A stretch of DNA of 18,246 nucleotides from Clostridiales bacterium (GCA_003537755.1 DPQS01000008.1:68047-86292); one strand, 5' to 3'; positions 1 to 6,986 are shown, counted from the first letter of the stretch. Numbers and translations: made by a program. Notes: a model not told the origin generated them from the sequence alone.

Positions 1-415
1 TAGTGATGGCTAAATTAACCCTAATAAAACAGTTTTCGTAAAACTCGGCAACTTGAAGTTGGTGGCATCAGACGAGTATACCGAAAACTGAAAGATCGGC
101 AACAATGTGTAATACAAGCTGTTTATTGATTAGCGTAGCTTGCCGCAACCGGATTTACTACATTATTTGTACAAAAAAACAAGTTTCTTTGGTCGTTTTT
201 ACCGTTTTCGCCGTAATTCAACCAGCGGTTGAGCGATTTTGCAACGGTTGGTTGAGGCGAGTAAACAAACGGTAGGGGCAAATTTTGTTACGAATGCCGT
301 ATAATGTGTTTGCAGGCGGACGGAAAGTCCGTGGCGGTGCGGCGATGGTATTGCAGACAGGTAAGCACCCGTGGCAACATAAATCGCAACCGCTGTTGCA
401 AAGGAGAATAATATT
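1..415. other. Upstream non-coding region with small hairpins
   Basis: No credible gene is present. The sequence holds a 9-bp inverted repeat (CAGTTTTCG at 30-38 with CGAAAACTG at 82-90) that encloses a smaller palindrome around 49-61. A second loose palindrome lies at about 95-172 (CGGCAA with TTGCCG, AAGCT with AGCTT). A TATAAT box at 300-305 could be the -10 of the downstream regulator gene, but no good -35 lies 16-18 bp before it. A small hairpin (CGGAC/GTCCG) sits in the presumed leader near 317-332. Confidence 0.4.
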
Positions 416-907
416 ATGAAAGAAACATTCGGACAACGTTTTCAGCGGTTACGCAAGGCGGCAAACTTCACGCAGGAAGATGTTGCAAAAAGACTCAACA
501 TTTCCGCGCAGGCGGTCAGCAAGTGGGAAAACGACATCTCCGCACCGGACATTTCCGCACTGACCGACATTGCCGACATGTTTGGCGTTACTACCGACGT
601 GCTGCTTGGCAAGTCTGCCGACGAGGCAACCTTTGTACCCGACGCGAAGAAGGACATCGACAACCTTATGTTCCGCGTGTTTGTCGATTCCGCCGACGGC
701 GACAAGGTTCGCGTAAACCTGCCCGTTGCGCTTGTCAAAATATTTGCGGAAAGCGACGACGGCGGCGACGTCAAAATAAACGGCAAAAATATATTGCAAG
801 GTATCGACCTCAAACAGTTGCTGTCCCTTGTCGAGCGCGGTTTGCTGGGCAAAATTGTCGAAGTTACATCTGCCGACGGCGACAAAATAGAAGTCGTGGT
901 GGAATAG
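416..907 (+). CDS. XRE-family HTH regulator with C-terminal SHOCT-like domain
   Basis: 163 aa. Residues about 6-62 form a Cro/C1-type helix-turn-helix (QRLRKAANFTQEDVAKRLN, then SAQAVSKWENDISAPDI and LTDIADMFGVTTDVLLG), the classic XRE DNA-binding fold. Residues about 85-163 form a second small domain with a strand (FRVFVDSADGDKVRVNLP), a helix, a short helix around DLKQLLSLVERG, and a final strand pair (GKIVEVTSADGDKIEVVVE). This resembles the short domain found with DUF4097/YvlB-type proteins in Firmicutes; the family name is from memory. The start is fixed by AAGGAG at 401-406, 9 nt upstream. The gene is followed after 2 nt by a small gene carrying a similar domain, so the two are very likely one operon. 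The HTH is certain; the signal it senses is unknown. Confidence 0.88.
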   Translation: MKETFGQRFQRLRKAANFTQEDVAKRLNISAQAVSKWENDISAPDISALTDIADMFGVTTDVLLGKSADEATFVPDAKKDIDNLMFRVFVDSADGDKVRVNLPVALVKIFAESDDGGDVKINGKNILQGIDLKQLLSLVERGLLGKIVEVTSADGDKIEVVVE

Positions 908-909
908 CC

Positions 910-1155
910 ATGCGCATAAAAATTTGCTCGCCCGAGAAAAAGCTGAATTTGTTGTTGCCGAATTTTTTGCTGAAAACGTCGTTTGCTGCGAAAACTATTT
1001 TCGGCACCGACGACCCTGAAAAAATTGAAGCAAACCGCCGACTGCTTAAAAGGGCGTACAAGGCACTGAAACAATACAAAAAGAAGCACGGTAAACTGGA
1101 ATTGGTAAACGTCGTTACAGCCAACGGACAAACAGTCGTGCAGGTGATTGTGTAG
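910..1155 (+). CDS. Small protein with the same SHOCT-like domain, operon partner of the XRE regulator
   Basis: 81 aa. The layout matches the C-terminal domain of the preceding regulator: an N-terminal strand ending in LLLPNFLLK (compare VNLPVALVK), a charged helical middle (residues 36-60, many Lys/Arg), and a final strand pair LELVNVVTANGQTVVQVIV (compare IVEVTSADGDKIEVVVE). It starts 2 nt after the regulator's stop, has only a weak GGTGG ribosome site, and is probably translationally coupled. A longer reading in this frame from 523 was rejected because it overlaps the regulator and is Arg/Cys-rich shadow sequence. No enzyme motif is visible. It may interact with the regulator or with a membrane DUF4097-like protein, but no such gene is in the window. 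Confidence 0.7.
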   Translation: MRIKICSPEKKLNLLLPNFLLKTSFAAKTIFGTDDPEKIEANRRLLKRAYKALKQYKKKHGKLELVNVVTANGQTVVQVIV

Positions 1156-1207
1156 GGCGGCGGCGCACGAAAAACATTGCTTGGTAAAAAATTGTTTTGC
1201 AAATGCT

Positions 1208-1236
1208 TTGCGTAATTTTGCGGTTTGTGCTAAAAT
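1208..1236 (+). promoter_or_regulatory. Probable sigma-A promoter of the scaffold/GGGtGRT operon
   Basis: TTGCGT at 1208-1213 and TAAAAT at 1231-1236 are separated by 17 bp and lie 34 nt before the start codon. The gene's Shine-Dalgarno GGAGG is at 1255-1259. Confidence 0.6.
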
Positions 1237-1269
1237 AACTTTGTACTACTAATTGGAGGACATTTTATT

Positions 1270-1962
1270 ATGCAATATTCACATGAAGTTGAACTTATGC
1301 AATGCGTAATGAAAGGCTGCAATCACGGTCCGGCTCCCATCCCCGAAGAAGGCAAATGGGTACAAGCCTACGACATCAAGGATATCAGCGGTCTTACGCA
1401 CGGTTGCGGTTGCTGCGCACCCCAGCAGGGCACATGCAAACTGACGCTCAACATCAAAAACGGTATCATCGAAGAAGCCCTTGTAGAAACAATCGGCTGC
1501 TCCGGTATGACTCACTCCGCAGCGATGGCGGCAGAAATTTTGCCCGGCAAGACGCTTCTGGAAGCACTGAACACCGACCTTGTTTGCGACGCAATCAACG
1601 TTGCCATGCGTGAGTTGTTCCTTCAAATCGTCTACGGACGTTCGCAAAGCGCATTTTCCGACGCAGGACTTCCCATCGGCGCAGGTCTTGAAGACCTTGG
1701 TAAGGGACTTCGCAGCCAGGTAGGCACGATGTACTCCACCAAACTCAAGGGACCCAGATACCTTGAAATGGCAGAAGGCTACGTAACTCGCCTTGCCCTT
1801 GACGACAACGGCGAAATCATCGGTTACGAATACGTAAACCTCGGCGTCATGATGAAGGCAATTCAGGAAGGCGTAAGCGGCAACGACGCGCTTGCAAAGG
1901 CCAAGAAACACTACGGACGTTTTGAAAACGCCGCCAAATACATTGTTCCGCGCAATGAGTAA
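1270..1962 (+). CDS. Iron-sulfur cluster scaffold-like (NifU/IscU N-terminal type) protein
   Basis: 230 aa. The N-terminal ~115 residues carry the cysteine pattern of the NifU-like scaffold family as it appears in anaerobic Firmicutes. There is a HGCGCCAPQQGTC cluster (Cys46, 48, 49, 56), Cys77 in TIGCSGMTHSAAMAAE and Cys106 in DLVCDAINVAM, with two more Cys at 12 and 17. IscU-type proteins hold a nascent Fe-S cluster on three conserved cysteines; the extra cysteines and the ~110-residue C-terminal extension (conserved-looking LKGPRYLEMAEGYVTRLAL) set this subfamily apart. It forms an operon with the following GGGtGRT gene, 14 nt downstream by the preferred start, a pairing I recall as recurrent in Clostridia and some archaea. 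The exact cluster recipient is unknown. Start chosen from the GGAGG at 1255-1259. Confidence 0.82.
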   Translation: MQYSHEVELMQCVMKGCNHGPAPIPEEGKWVQAYDIKDISGLTHGCGCCAPQQGTCKLTLNIKNGIIEEALVETIGCSGMTHSAAMAAEILPGKTLLEALNTDLVCDAINVAMRELFLQIVYGRSQSAFSDAGLPIGAGLEDLGKGLRSQVGTMYSTKLKGPRYLEMAEGYVTRLALDDNGEIIGYEYVNLGVMMKAIQEGVSGNDALAKAKKHYGRFENAAKYIVPRNE

Positions 1963-1976
1963 GGGAGGAAATGACA

Positions 1977-2978
1977 ATGGCTATCACATTTGAAGGTTAC
2001 GAAAGAAGAATAGACAAAATCAACTCCGAACTTGCCAAGTACGGAATGAAGGACCTGGAAGAAGCCCGCAAAATTTGCCTTGACCACGGTGTAAACGTTG
2101 AAGAAATCGTCAAGGGCGTGCAACCCATCGCGTTTGAAAACGCAGTCTGGGCGTACACGCTCGGTTGCGCAATCGCCTACAAAAAGGGCGTAAAGACGGC
2201 TGCCGAAGTAAGCGAGTGCATCGGTCTCGGTCTGCAGGCATTCTGCATTCCCGGTTCCGTTGCCGATCAACGTAAGGTAGGTCTCGGTCACGGCAACCTC
2301 GGAGCAATGCTTCTTCGCGAAGAAACTGACTGCTTCGCATTCCTTGCCGGTCACGAATCTTTCGCCGCTGCGGAAGGCGCAATCGGTATTGCACGTAACG
2401 CCAACAAGGCACGCAAAAAGCCGCTGCGCGTAATCCTTAACGGTCTTGGCAAAGACGCCGCATACATCATTTCCCGTATCAACGGCTTTACGTATGTACA
2501 GACAAAGTACGATTACTACACGGGCGAACTTACCATCGTACGCGAAGTTCCGTTCAGCGATGGCGAACGCGCACAAGTGCGTTGCTACGGCGCAGACGAT
2601 GTAAACGAAGGCGTTGCAATCATGCGCCACGAAAAGGTTGACGTTTCCATCACCGGTAACAGCACCAACCCGACCCGTTTCCAACACCCCGTTGCAGGCA
2701 CTTACAAGAAGTGGTGCGTCGAAAACGGCAAAAAGTACTTCTCGGTTGCTTCCGGTGGCGGCACGGGACGTACCCTGCACCCGGACAACGTGGCTGCAGG
2801 TCCCGCTTCGTACGGCATGACCGACACAATGGGTCGTATGCACAGCGACGCTCAGTTTGCAGGTAGTTCCAGCGTTCCCGCGCACGTGGAAATGATGGGT
2901 CTTATCGGTATGGGCAACAACCCGATGGTTGGCGCAACCGTTGCTTGCAGCGTTGCGGTAGCACTGTCGGTTAAGTAA
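1977..2978 (+). CDS. GGGtGRT protein (conserved anaerobe family of unknown function)
   Basis: 333 aa from the preferred start. The hallmark motif GGGTGRT is at residues 260-266, followed by LHPDNVAAGPASYG. Other conserved-looking Gly-rich stretches are GLGHGNLGAMLLREETDCFAF and the C-terminal MGLIGMGNNPMVGATVACSV. The family (Pfam 'GGGtGRT') has no established activity; its constant company with an Fe-S scaffold-like gene suggests a role in Fe-S or sulfur handling, which is inference. An ATG at 1971 is in frame but only 2 nt from GGGAGG (1963-1968); the ATG at 1977 has an 8-nt spacing and gives the natural MAITFEGYERR start, so it is preferred. A strong terminator follows. Confidence 0.9.
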   Translation: MAITFEGYERRIDKINSELAKYGMKDLEEARKICLDHGVNVEEIVKGVQPIAFENAVWAYTLGCAIAYKKGVKTAAEVSECIGLGLQAFCIPGSVADQRKVGLGHGNLGAMLLREETDCFAFLAGHESFAAAEGAIGIARNANKARKKPLRVILNGLGKDAAYIISRINGFTYVQTKYDYYTGELTIVREVPFSDGERAQVRCYGADDVNEGVAIMRHEKVDVSITGNSTNPTRFQHPVAGTYKKWCVENGKKYFSVASGGGTGRTLHPDNVAAGPASYGMTDTMGRMHSDAQFAGSSSVPAHVEMMGLIGMGNNPMVGATVACSVAVALSVK

Positions 2979-3023
2979 GTAAAGCGTAAGGCTTTTGCCT
3001 GTTGCAAACTTTAATCAAAAATC

Positions 3024-3058
3024 AAAGCCGCATTGCTTTTTGCAGTGCGGCTTTTTGT
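3024..3058 (+). terminator. Rho-independent terminator of the scaffold/GGGtGRT operon
   Basis: A 13-bp stem (AAAGCCGCATTGC at 3024-3036 with GCAGTGCGGCTTT at 3042-3054, one G-U pair) has a TTTTT loop and runs into a T-rich tail, 45 nt after the stop codon. Confidence 0.9.
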
Positions 3059-3280
3059 TGTGTCGGTTTTTTATTTGTCAGCGCTAACAACATTTTGGAA
3101 TGTTTCTCTTCGTGGTACAGGGGTCGTAATAAGTGACGGCAACTGTGCAAGTCCTCCTGTACGTGTGTGTGGGAGTAATACTTTTGCCCTCATAAATTAT
3201 CGGTGATGACAATTGACAAAAGTATTTTGAAGTGTCTTATTATGTTTTATGTAATGCGGTAGCGGTGCGGTTCTTCGCGG
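3059..3280. other. Non-coding gap with two weak inverted repeats
   Basis: No gene seen. Two inverted repeats are present: GTACAGG near 3115 with CCTGTAC near 3155, and AATACTTTTG (3177-3186) with CAAAAGTATT (3217-3226). The second has a 30-nt loop and no convincing T tail on either strand. It lies just beyond the end of the minus-strand gene and might contribute to its termination. Confidence 0.35.
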
Positions 3281-3685
3281 TCATCGGCGGTATTGCCAGT
3301 CGTACCATTTGTACAGTTTGCTTTTCACTTCGGCGTCGGCAACGTTGTCAATCTCGCTGAAAAATTTTGCGCTGTCGGCGGAAGGCGTGCCCAGATTGTA
3401 GCCCTCGTCGTTTACAAGCGGTTTGCCCGTTTCGCTTTGTTTGTTGCCCAGCAGTTTGTCGGCAATGGACATCACCGTCGGATTGGTTACAAGCCCCAGT
3501 ACCGCGCCAGTTTTGTCCTCGGCAGTGGCGTTTGCGTCGGACAACTTCTGTATGTTGCCGACAAGTGCCTTGCTGTCGTCGGACAGCATTGCGCCCAGTT
3601 TGTCGGTCATTGTTTCGCCTTTGTCGTTGCCGCCGCTTAGCAGTTGCCACGCAAGCAGCAGCATTGCCACCGTTGACAAATTCAC
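3281..3685 (-). CDS. Small membrane-anchored or secreted protein of unknown function
   Basis: 134 aa from a GTG start (antisense of CAC at 3683-3685). It begins MNLSTVAMLLLAWQLLSGG, a short hydrophobic segment (about residues 4-17) that could be a signal anchor, then a polar region rich in Asp, Lys, Ser and Asn (SDDSKALVGNIQKLSDANA) and an aromatic/basic end (YKWYDWQYRR). The start is chosen because AAAGGAGG lies 6 nt upstream and the hydrophobic segment immediately follows. Readings that extend further upstream would run through the promoter and into the divergent neighbour, giving Cys/Arg-rich shadow sequence. I recognise no family. It is divergent from the gene at 3769, with an 83-bp shared control region, which suggests the two are functionally linked. 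Confidence 0.6.
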   Translation of the reverse strand: MNLSTVAMLLLAWQLLSGGNDKGETMTDKLGAMLSDDSKALVGNIQKLSDANATAEDKTGAVLGLVTNPTVMSIADKLLGNKQSETGKPLVNDEGYNLGTPSADSAKFFSEIDNVADAEVKSKLYKWYDWQYRR

Positions 3686-3712
3686 GCCGAGCCTCCTTTT
3701 TGTAATCATTGT

Positions 3713-3732
3713 ATTATATGCGGTCATATAAT
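3713..3732. promoter_or_regulatory. Palindromic overlapping divergent promoter (-10 boxes)
   Basis: ATTATATG (3713-3720) and CATATAAT (3725-3732) are perfect 8-bp inverted arms around CGGT. Each arm carries a TATAAT on the outgoing strand: 3727-3732 for the plus gene and 3718-3713 for the minus gene. The -35 boxes are poor on both sides, and the two promoters overlap almost completely. Confidence 0.6.
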
Positions 3733-3768
3733 GAATAGTGAACTTACTTTTGTAAAAGGAGTACATAC

Positions 3769-4158
3769 GTGACAAACAGCAACGATCCGAGAAACATTTT
3801 TGTAGACAATCGCAACGGCTTTGCAGGGGACGAATCGACGGAACAAAACACCTCTTCGCGGCAGCCCGACATGGGCAAAAACGGAACGACAAACAACGCC
3901 GATACACAGGGCGCGAGCGGCGGTGCGGACAGTTACGAGGCGCGCGTAAACGAAATGAAACGCCTTGCCGCAAAGTACCAACGAGAAGGTGAAGGACAAC
4001 TTGTCAGGGATATTGTCAACAACGTGATCGAGCAGAAAGCGGCAGGCAAATTGACAAATCAACAACTGATTGCCTTTGCCAATCGTGTTGCGCCGCTGCT
4101 GAATACCGACCAGAAACAACGCTTGTCGGAACTGGTAGAACAACTTGTTAAGTTGTAA
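3769..4158 (+). CDS. Small acidic/polar protein of unknown function, disordered N-terminus with helical C-terminus
   Basis: 129 aa with a GTG start, supported by AAAAGGAG 7 nt upstream. Residues 1-60 are low-complexity and polar (Asn, Asp, Gly, Ser, Thr; e.g. GTTNNADTQGASGGADS) and probably unstructured. Residues about 61-129 look like a compact bundle of amphipathic helices (YEARVNEMKRLAAKYQREG, QLVRDIVNNVIEQKAAGKL, QQLIAFANRVAPLLN, QKQRLSELVEQLVKL). There is no signal peptide, Cys or catalytic motif. The family is not recognised. Its divergent pairing with the membrane-anchored small protein at 3281-3685 through one palindromic promoter suggests a cytosolic/membrane pair; that is inference. 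Confidence 0.65.
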   Translation: MTNSNDPRNIFVDNRNGFAGDESTEQNTSSRQPDMGKNGTTNNADTQGASGGADSYEARVNEMKRLAAKYQREGEGQLVRDIVNNVIEQKAAGKLTNQQLIAFANRVAPLLNTDQKQRLSELVEQLVKL

Positions 4159-4365
4159 AATATCGAGTGCATAGCCGGGATAGCATTTGGCTAAATTAAC
4201 CTTAGGCATGCTGACTGCAAAAAAAAATATGTCATCCTGAGCGCAGTCGAAGGATCCCCCGGAATGGTACCTGTCGTCTGCAATTGTCTTATTACAATGG
4301 TGTGGTAATTTTGTACGTGACGACTTGAAGCTGCGGAAGGGATAAAAAAAAGCCAAATAATAACG
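4159..4365. other. Non-coding gap before a convergent gene end
   Basis: No gene seen. It contains a small hairpin (TAGCC near 4172 with GGCTA near 4189), an A9 run, and the interspersed GCAGTCGAA-type repeat listed separately at 4231-4256. Confidence 0.4.
4231..4256. repeat. Interspersed short palindromic repeat (ATCCT/AGGAT arms)
   Basis: This 26-nt element starts GTCATCCTGAGC and ends GCAGTCGAAGGATC. ATCCT and AGGAT form the stem around GAGC-GCAGTCGA. Elements of this shape are widespread intergenic repeats in bacterial genomes (established knowledge). A second version with different but matching arms is at about 9931-9955. Confidence 0.6.
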
Positions 4366-4457
4366 AAAAACGTCGATTTATAAAATACTATTACACACAT
4401 AGTATTCTGAAATTGCCTGTTTTTACATGAAAACAGGCGTAATCGACGTTTTTTTTT
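4366..4457. terminator. Branched bidirectional terminator between convergent genes
   Basis: The outer stem is a perfect 13 bp (4366-4378 with 4441-4453, core AACGTCGATT/AATCGACGTT). Inside are two hairpins: AATACTAT/ATAGTATT (4384-4391 with 4399-4406) and GCCTGTTTT/AAAACAGGC (4415-4423 with 4430-4438). Together they make a three-way junction. It ends in T9 on the plus strand and is followed by a T-rich tract on the minus strand. It lies between the plus gene ending at 4158 and the desulfurase ending at 4521. Confidence 0.75.
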
Positions 4458-4520
4458 GCGTTTTAGTTCTCTTGAAGGTTATCGCTCTTATGTGGCTCTT
4501 TTTGCCGTTGGATGGCGTTT

Positions 4521-5660
4521 TTACATATTGCCGCTTCGTAGTTCCTTGGCTGTACGGTCGACGGCGTAGAGCAGTTGGTAACATTCCTGACGGGTGGTGA
4601 CGCAACTGACCGAAGCGCGGACGACGCCCTGACCGAATGTGCCGAGAGCCTTGTGCATAAGCGGTGCGCATTGCAAGCCGCCGCGCACGGCTATGTCGTA
4701 CTTGTCGGCAAGCGTATCGGCAACAAAATTGCTGTCGGCTTTGCCTATGTTGAATGCGACTATGCCGCTGTCGTTTTTGTCGCTGTACAGCGTTACGCCA
4801 TCTATTTGCGACAACGCTTCGACAAGCATTCCCTGTGCGCCCGTTACGTTTGCGCGGTTGGCATTTTTGTTTGCGTTGTGCCAGTCTATTGCCGCGCCCA
4901 TTGCAAGCAAGGCGGGGCATGGCAACGTGCCTGCTTCCAAGCCTTCGGGCAGGTTTGTCGGTTGTGCAATCAGGTGGCTGTCTGTGCCCGTACCGCCGAA
5001 TACCGTCGGTTTGGGTGTGGCTCGCTCGCTCAGGCAAAGTGCGCCTGCGCCCTGTATTCCGTGCAGACCCTTGTGTGCGCCGAAGCATACTATGTCGATG
5101 TTGTCGCGCGCCATGTCTATGTCAACGTAGCCCGCGCTTTGCGCGCAGTCCACAACAAACAAAATGTTGCGTTCGCGGCAAAATTTTCCAAGTTCCGTAA
5201 GGTTGTGCAGTTGTCCGTTTACGTTGCACACGTGCCCTACGCACAGCATGTAGGTGTCGGGTTTTACCAGTCGTTCGACCTGCCCTACGGAAACTTGCCC
5301 GTCCTCTTCGGGATACACGAAATCAAGATCTACGCCGTGTCTGCTCAGTGCGGTCAGCGGTCGCAGCACGCTGTTGTGTTCCGCCACGGAAACAATCGCC
5401 CGTCCTCTCCTTGCCGTACCGATGATTGCAGTATTAAGCGCGGCGGTGCACCCGGGCGTAAACACAACCCGTCGCGAGTTGCAGTTTACAAGTCGGGCAA
5501 TCTTGCCGCGGATGTCCAGCAGTCGCTGTTGCAACTCTATGCTTTGTTTGTTGCCGCTTCGGTTTGGGTTAAAGGGCAGTTTTGTCATGGCTTCCACGGC
5601 GGCGTTTATTACCGTCTGCGGTTTGTAATTTGTTGTTGCGGCATTGTCAAAGTAAATCAT
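4521..5660 (-). CDS. Cysteine desulfurase-family PLP enzyme (class V aminotransferase, TIGR01977-like)
   Basis: 379 aa, full length for the family. The start IYFDNAATT is the usual opening. His95 (AEHNSVLRP) and Asp171 (VVDCAQSAG) are cofactor-contacting positions, Lys197 in FGAHKGLHG is the PLP Schiff-base lysine, and the LPEGLEAGT segment is family-typical. Cys331 in RGGLQCAPLMHKALGT is the predicted persulfide cysteine. Family members usually read GLHC; here the residue before the Cys is Gln, a small oddity. The reaction would be transfer of cysteine sulfur (or selenium from selenocysteine) to an acceptor via an enzyme persulfide. The gene is divergent from a DUF3343 protein, a common partner of this subfamily in Clostridia, which suggests a sulfur or selenium delivery role. 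Start supported by GAGGAA just upstream of the ATG; a weak TATACT -10 is at 5700-5695. Confidence 0.92.
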   Translation of the reverse strand: MIYFDNAATTNYKPQTVINAAVEAMTKLPFNPNRSGNKQSIELQQRLLDIRGKIARLVNCNSRRVVFTPGCTAALNTAIIGTARRGRAIVSVAEHNSVLRPLTALSRHGVDLDFVYPEEDGQVSVGQVERLVKPDTYMLCVGHVCNVNGQLHNLTELGKFCRERNILFVVDCAQSAGYVDIDMARDNIDIVCFGAHKGLHGIQGAGALCLSERATPKPTVFGGTGTDSHLIAQPTNLPEGLEAGTLPCPALLAMGAAIDWHNANKNANRANVTGAQGMLVEALSQIDGVTLYSDKNDSGIVAFNIGKADSNFVADTLADKYDIAVRGGLQCAPLMHKALGTFGQGVVRASVSCVTTRQECYQLLYAVDRTAKELRSGNM

Positions 5661-5861
5661 GTTTTCCTCGTCACAATCGGTGGATATTTTGCGTAGTATA
5701 TCTTATGGGAAAGTTTTTCGTCTGATACCAAACCGACGTATACATTTCGCGCGGCGGACGAAGCGGTGACGTTTTTTTTGCAGGTGGCAGTGCAGTGCGG
5801 CATTACTTGTCTGCGCTCAGACTTGCGTAATAACGTCGCCGTCTACATAAGGAGCAAAACA

Positions 5862-6113
5862 ATGAGTTTCGTAATTGCCGTCTACCGTTCGCGCGACGTG
5901 TCGGTGAGAGTGTACAACAAACTTATTTCGCTGGGGGCCACGTGCGCGTTGGTAAGCACTCCCCGCGCGGCAAATGTCGGTTGCGGACTGTCGGTCAAAA
6001 TGCACACCGACGTTTACTATGCCTATGCCTCGGCACTGTCGCAAACGGAAACGTTTGTCGGATTTTTCCTCGTGCGGCAGACCTTAAACGGGCAAACGGT
6101 AACAAGATTGTAA
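5862..6113 (+). CDS. DUF3343 protein, putative sulfur/selenium carrier-like
   Basis: 83 aa. It opens with a strand (MSFVIAVYRSRDVSVRVYNKL), continues ISLGATCALVSTPRAANVGC, and has the family's signature Cys41 in NVGCGLSVKM. DUF3343 proteins are small putative Se/S carriers often found beside class V cysteine desulfurases and YedF-type proteins. That matches this location, divergent from the desulfurase with about 200 bp between them. The start at 5862 is chosen because AAGGAG is at 5849-5854, and the in-frame ATG at 5766 would add a Cys-rich stretch atypical of the family. The conserved cysteine is the likely sulfur-binding residue (inference). Confidence 0.82.
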   Translation: MSFVIAVYRSRDVSVRVYNKLISLGATCALVSTPRAANVGCGLSVKMHTDVYYAYASALSQTETFVGFFLVRQTLNGQTVTRL

Positions 6114-6120
6114 TGCGTGT

Positions 6121-6161
6121 TACGCGTGCGGCGGCGATGTTGTACGCATGCGGCGGCGATG
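6121..6161. repeat. Two-copy direct repeat of 19 bp
   Basis: 6121-6139 and 6143-6161 read TACGC[G/A]TGCGGCGGCGATG, differing at one base and separated by 3 bp. They lie in the 234-bp gap after the DUF3343 gene, where no gene is seen. Confidence 0.7.
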
Positions 6162-6310
6162 AAGGGCATCATGCGGTCGGCTTGCGGTAACACGGCGCGG
6201 CAAATGCTGTTGTCGCGTTTAACCACACCGATATTTTGCTGTCAGCGTCTGCCCCGCGCCTGCTGTCTGCCAAAAGTGCGTAAGCACGCAAAAAAGGTGC
6301 AAATAAAGCC

Positions 6311-6339
6311 TTGAAAAAAATAACTGATTAGTATATAAT
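6311..6339 (+). promoter_or_regulatory. Near-consensus sigma-A promoter giving a leaderless nth transcript
   Basis: TTGAAA at 6311-6316 and TATAAT at 6334-6339 have a 17-bp spacer. The -10 ends only 8 nt before the ATG at 6348, so initiation would fall at or within a base or two of the start codon. No Shine-Dalgarno sequence is present. Confidence 0.8.
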
Positions 6340-6347
6340 AATTCTAT

Positions 6348-6986
6348 ATGCAACAAACAGAAAAAATTTTGGCAACTCTTGCGAAAGACTTTCCCAATGC
6401 CAAAAGCGAATTAAACTTCAAAAATCCTTTTCAATTGCTTGTGGCGGTAATTTTGTCGGCGCAGTGCACGGACAAACGGGTAAACCTGGTTACGCCTGCA
6501 TTGTTTGCCGAAGCCGACACACCGGAAAAAATGGCAGCGCTACCCGTCGGACGCATAGAGGAGCTGATACACAGTTGCGGTTTTTATCACAGCAAGGCGA
6601 AGTATCTGCACGACATGTCGGTGGACGTGGTTACGCGCTTCGGCGGCGTTGTGCCGAACAATATCGATGAGCTACGCACACTTGCAGGGGTCGGTCGCAA
6701 AACGGCAAACGTTGTATACGCGGTAGGTTTCGGCGGACAAGCCATCGCCGTGGATACGCACGTATTCCGCGTGTCAAACAGGCTTGGCATTACCGACGCT
6801 AAAAACGTGCTTGACACCGAAAAACAACTCATGGCTGCAATACCGCCTGCGCAGTGGGCGGACAGCCATCATTACATTTTGCTTCACGGGCGTTACGTGT
6901 GCAAGGCGCAGCATCCGTGTTGCGACAAGTGCTCGGTGCGCGACATGTGCAAGTACTACGCCGAGCACAACAAGGTAACCAGATGA
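6348..6986 (+). CDS. nth: Endonuclease III (DNA glycosylase/AP lyase)
   Basis: 212 aa, normal length. This base-excision-repair enzyme removes oxidised pyrimidines and cleaves the abasic site. The helix-hairpin-helix LAGVGRKTANVV carries catalytic Lys118, and VDTHVFRVSNRL carries Asp136. The C-terminal [4Fe-4S] ligands fit C-x6-C-x2-C-x5-C exactly (Cys185, 192, 195, 201). The N-terminus (LLVAVILSAQCTD at 30-42) is typical. The start codon sits directly behind the promoter with no ribosome site, so translation is probably leaderless. The end overlaps the next gene by ATGA, so repair enzyme and oxidoreductase are co-transcribed. Confidence 0.96.
   Translation: MQQTEKILATLAKDFPNAKSELNFKNPFQLLVAVILSAQCTDKRVNLVTPALFAEADTPEKMAALPVGRIEELIHSCGFYHSKAKYLHDMSVDVVTRFGGVVPNNIDELRTLAGVGRKTANVVYAVGFGGQAIAVDTHVFRVSNRLGITDAKNVLDTEKQLMAAIPPAQWADSHHYILLHGRYVCKAQHPCCDKCSVRDMCKYYAEHNKVTR

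Noticed and set aside
3177..3226. AATACTTTTG/CAAAAGTATT as a terminator
   Set aside because: The loop is 30 nt, the stem is AT-rich and no T run follows on either strand, so it is only noted as an inverted repeat.
8..4204. GGCTAAATTAACC[C/T]TA at 8-23 and 4189-4204
   Set aside because: A 16-bp word with one mismatch is expected by chance in an AT-rich window of this size, and the surrounding sequences are unrelated.
5766..5861. An upstream ATG extending the DUF3343 protein by 32 residues
   Set aside because: There is no ribosome site at 5766, the added residues are not family-like, and AAGGAG is positioned for the ATG at 5862.
6114..6347. Short Arg/Cys-rich open frames between DUF3343 and nth
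   Set aside because: They cover the direct repeats, have no ribosome sites and show shadow-like composition.
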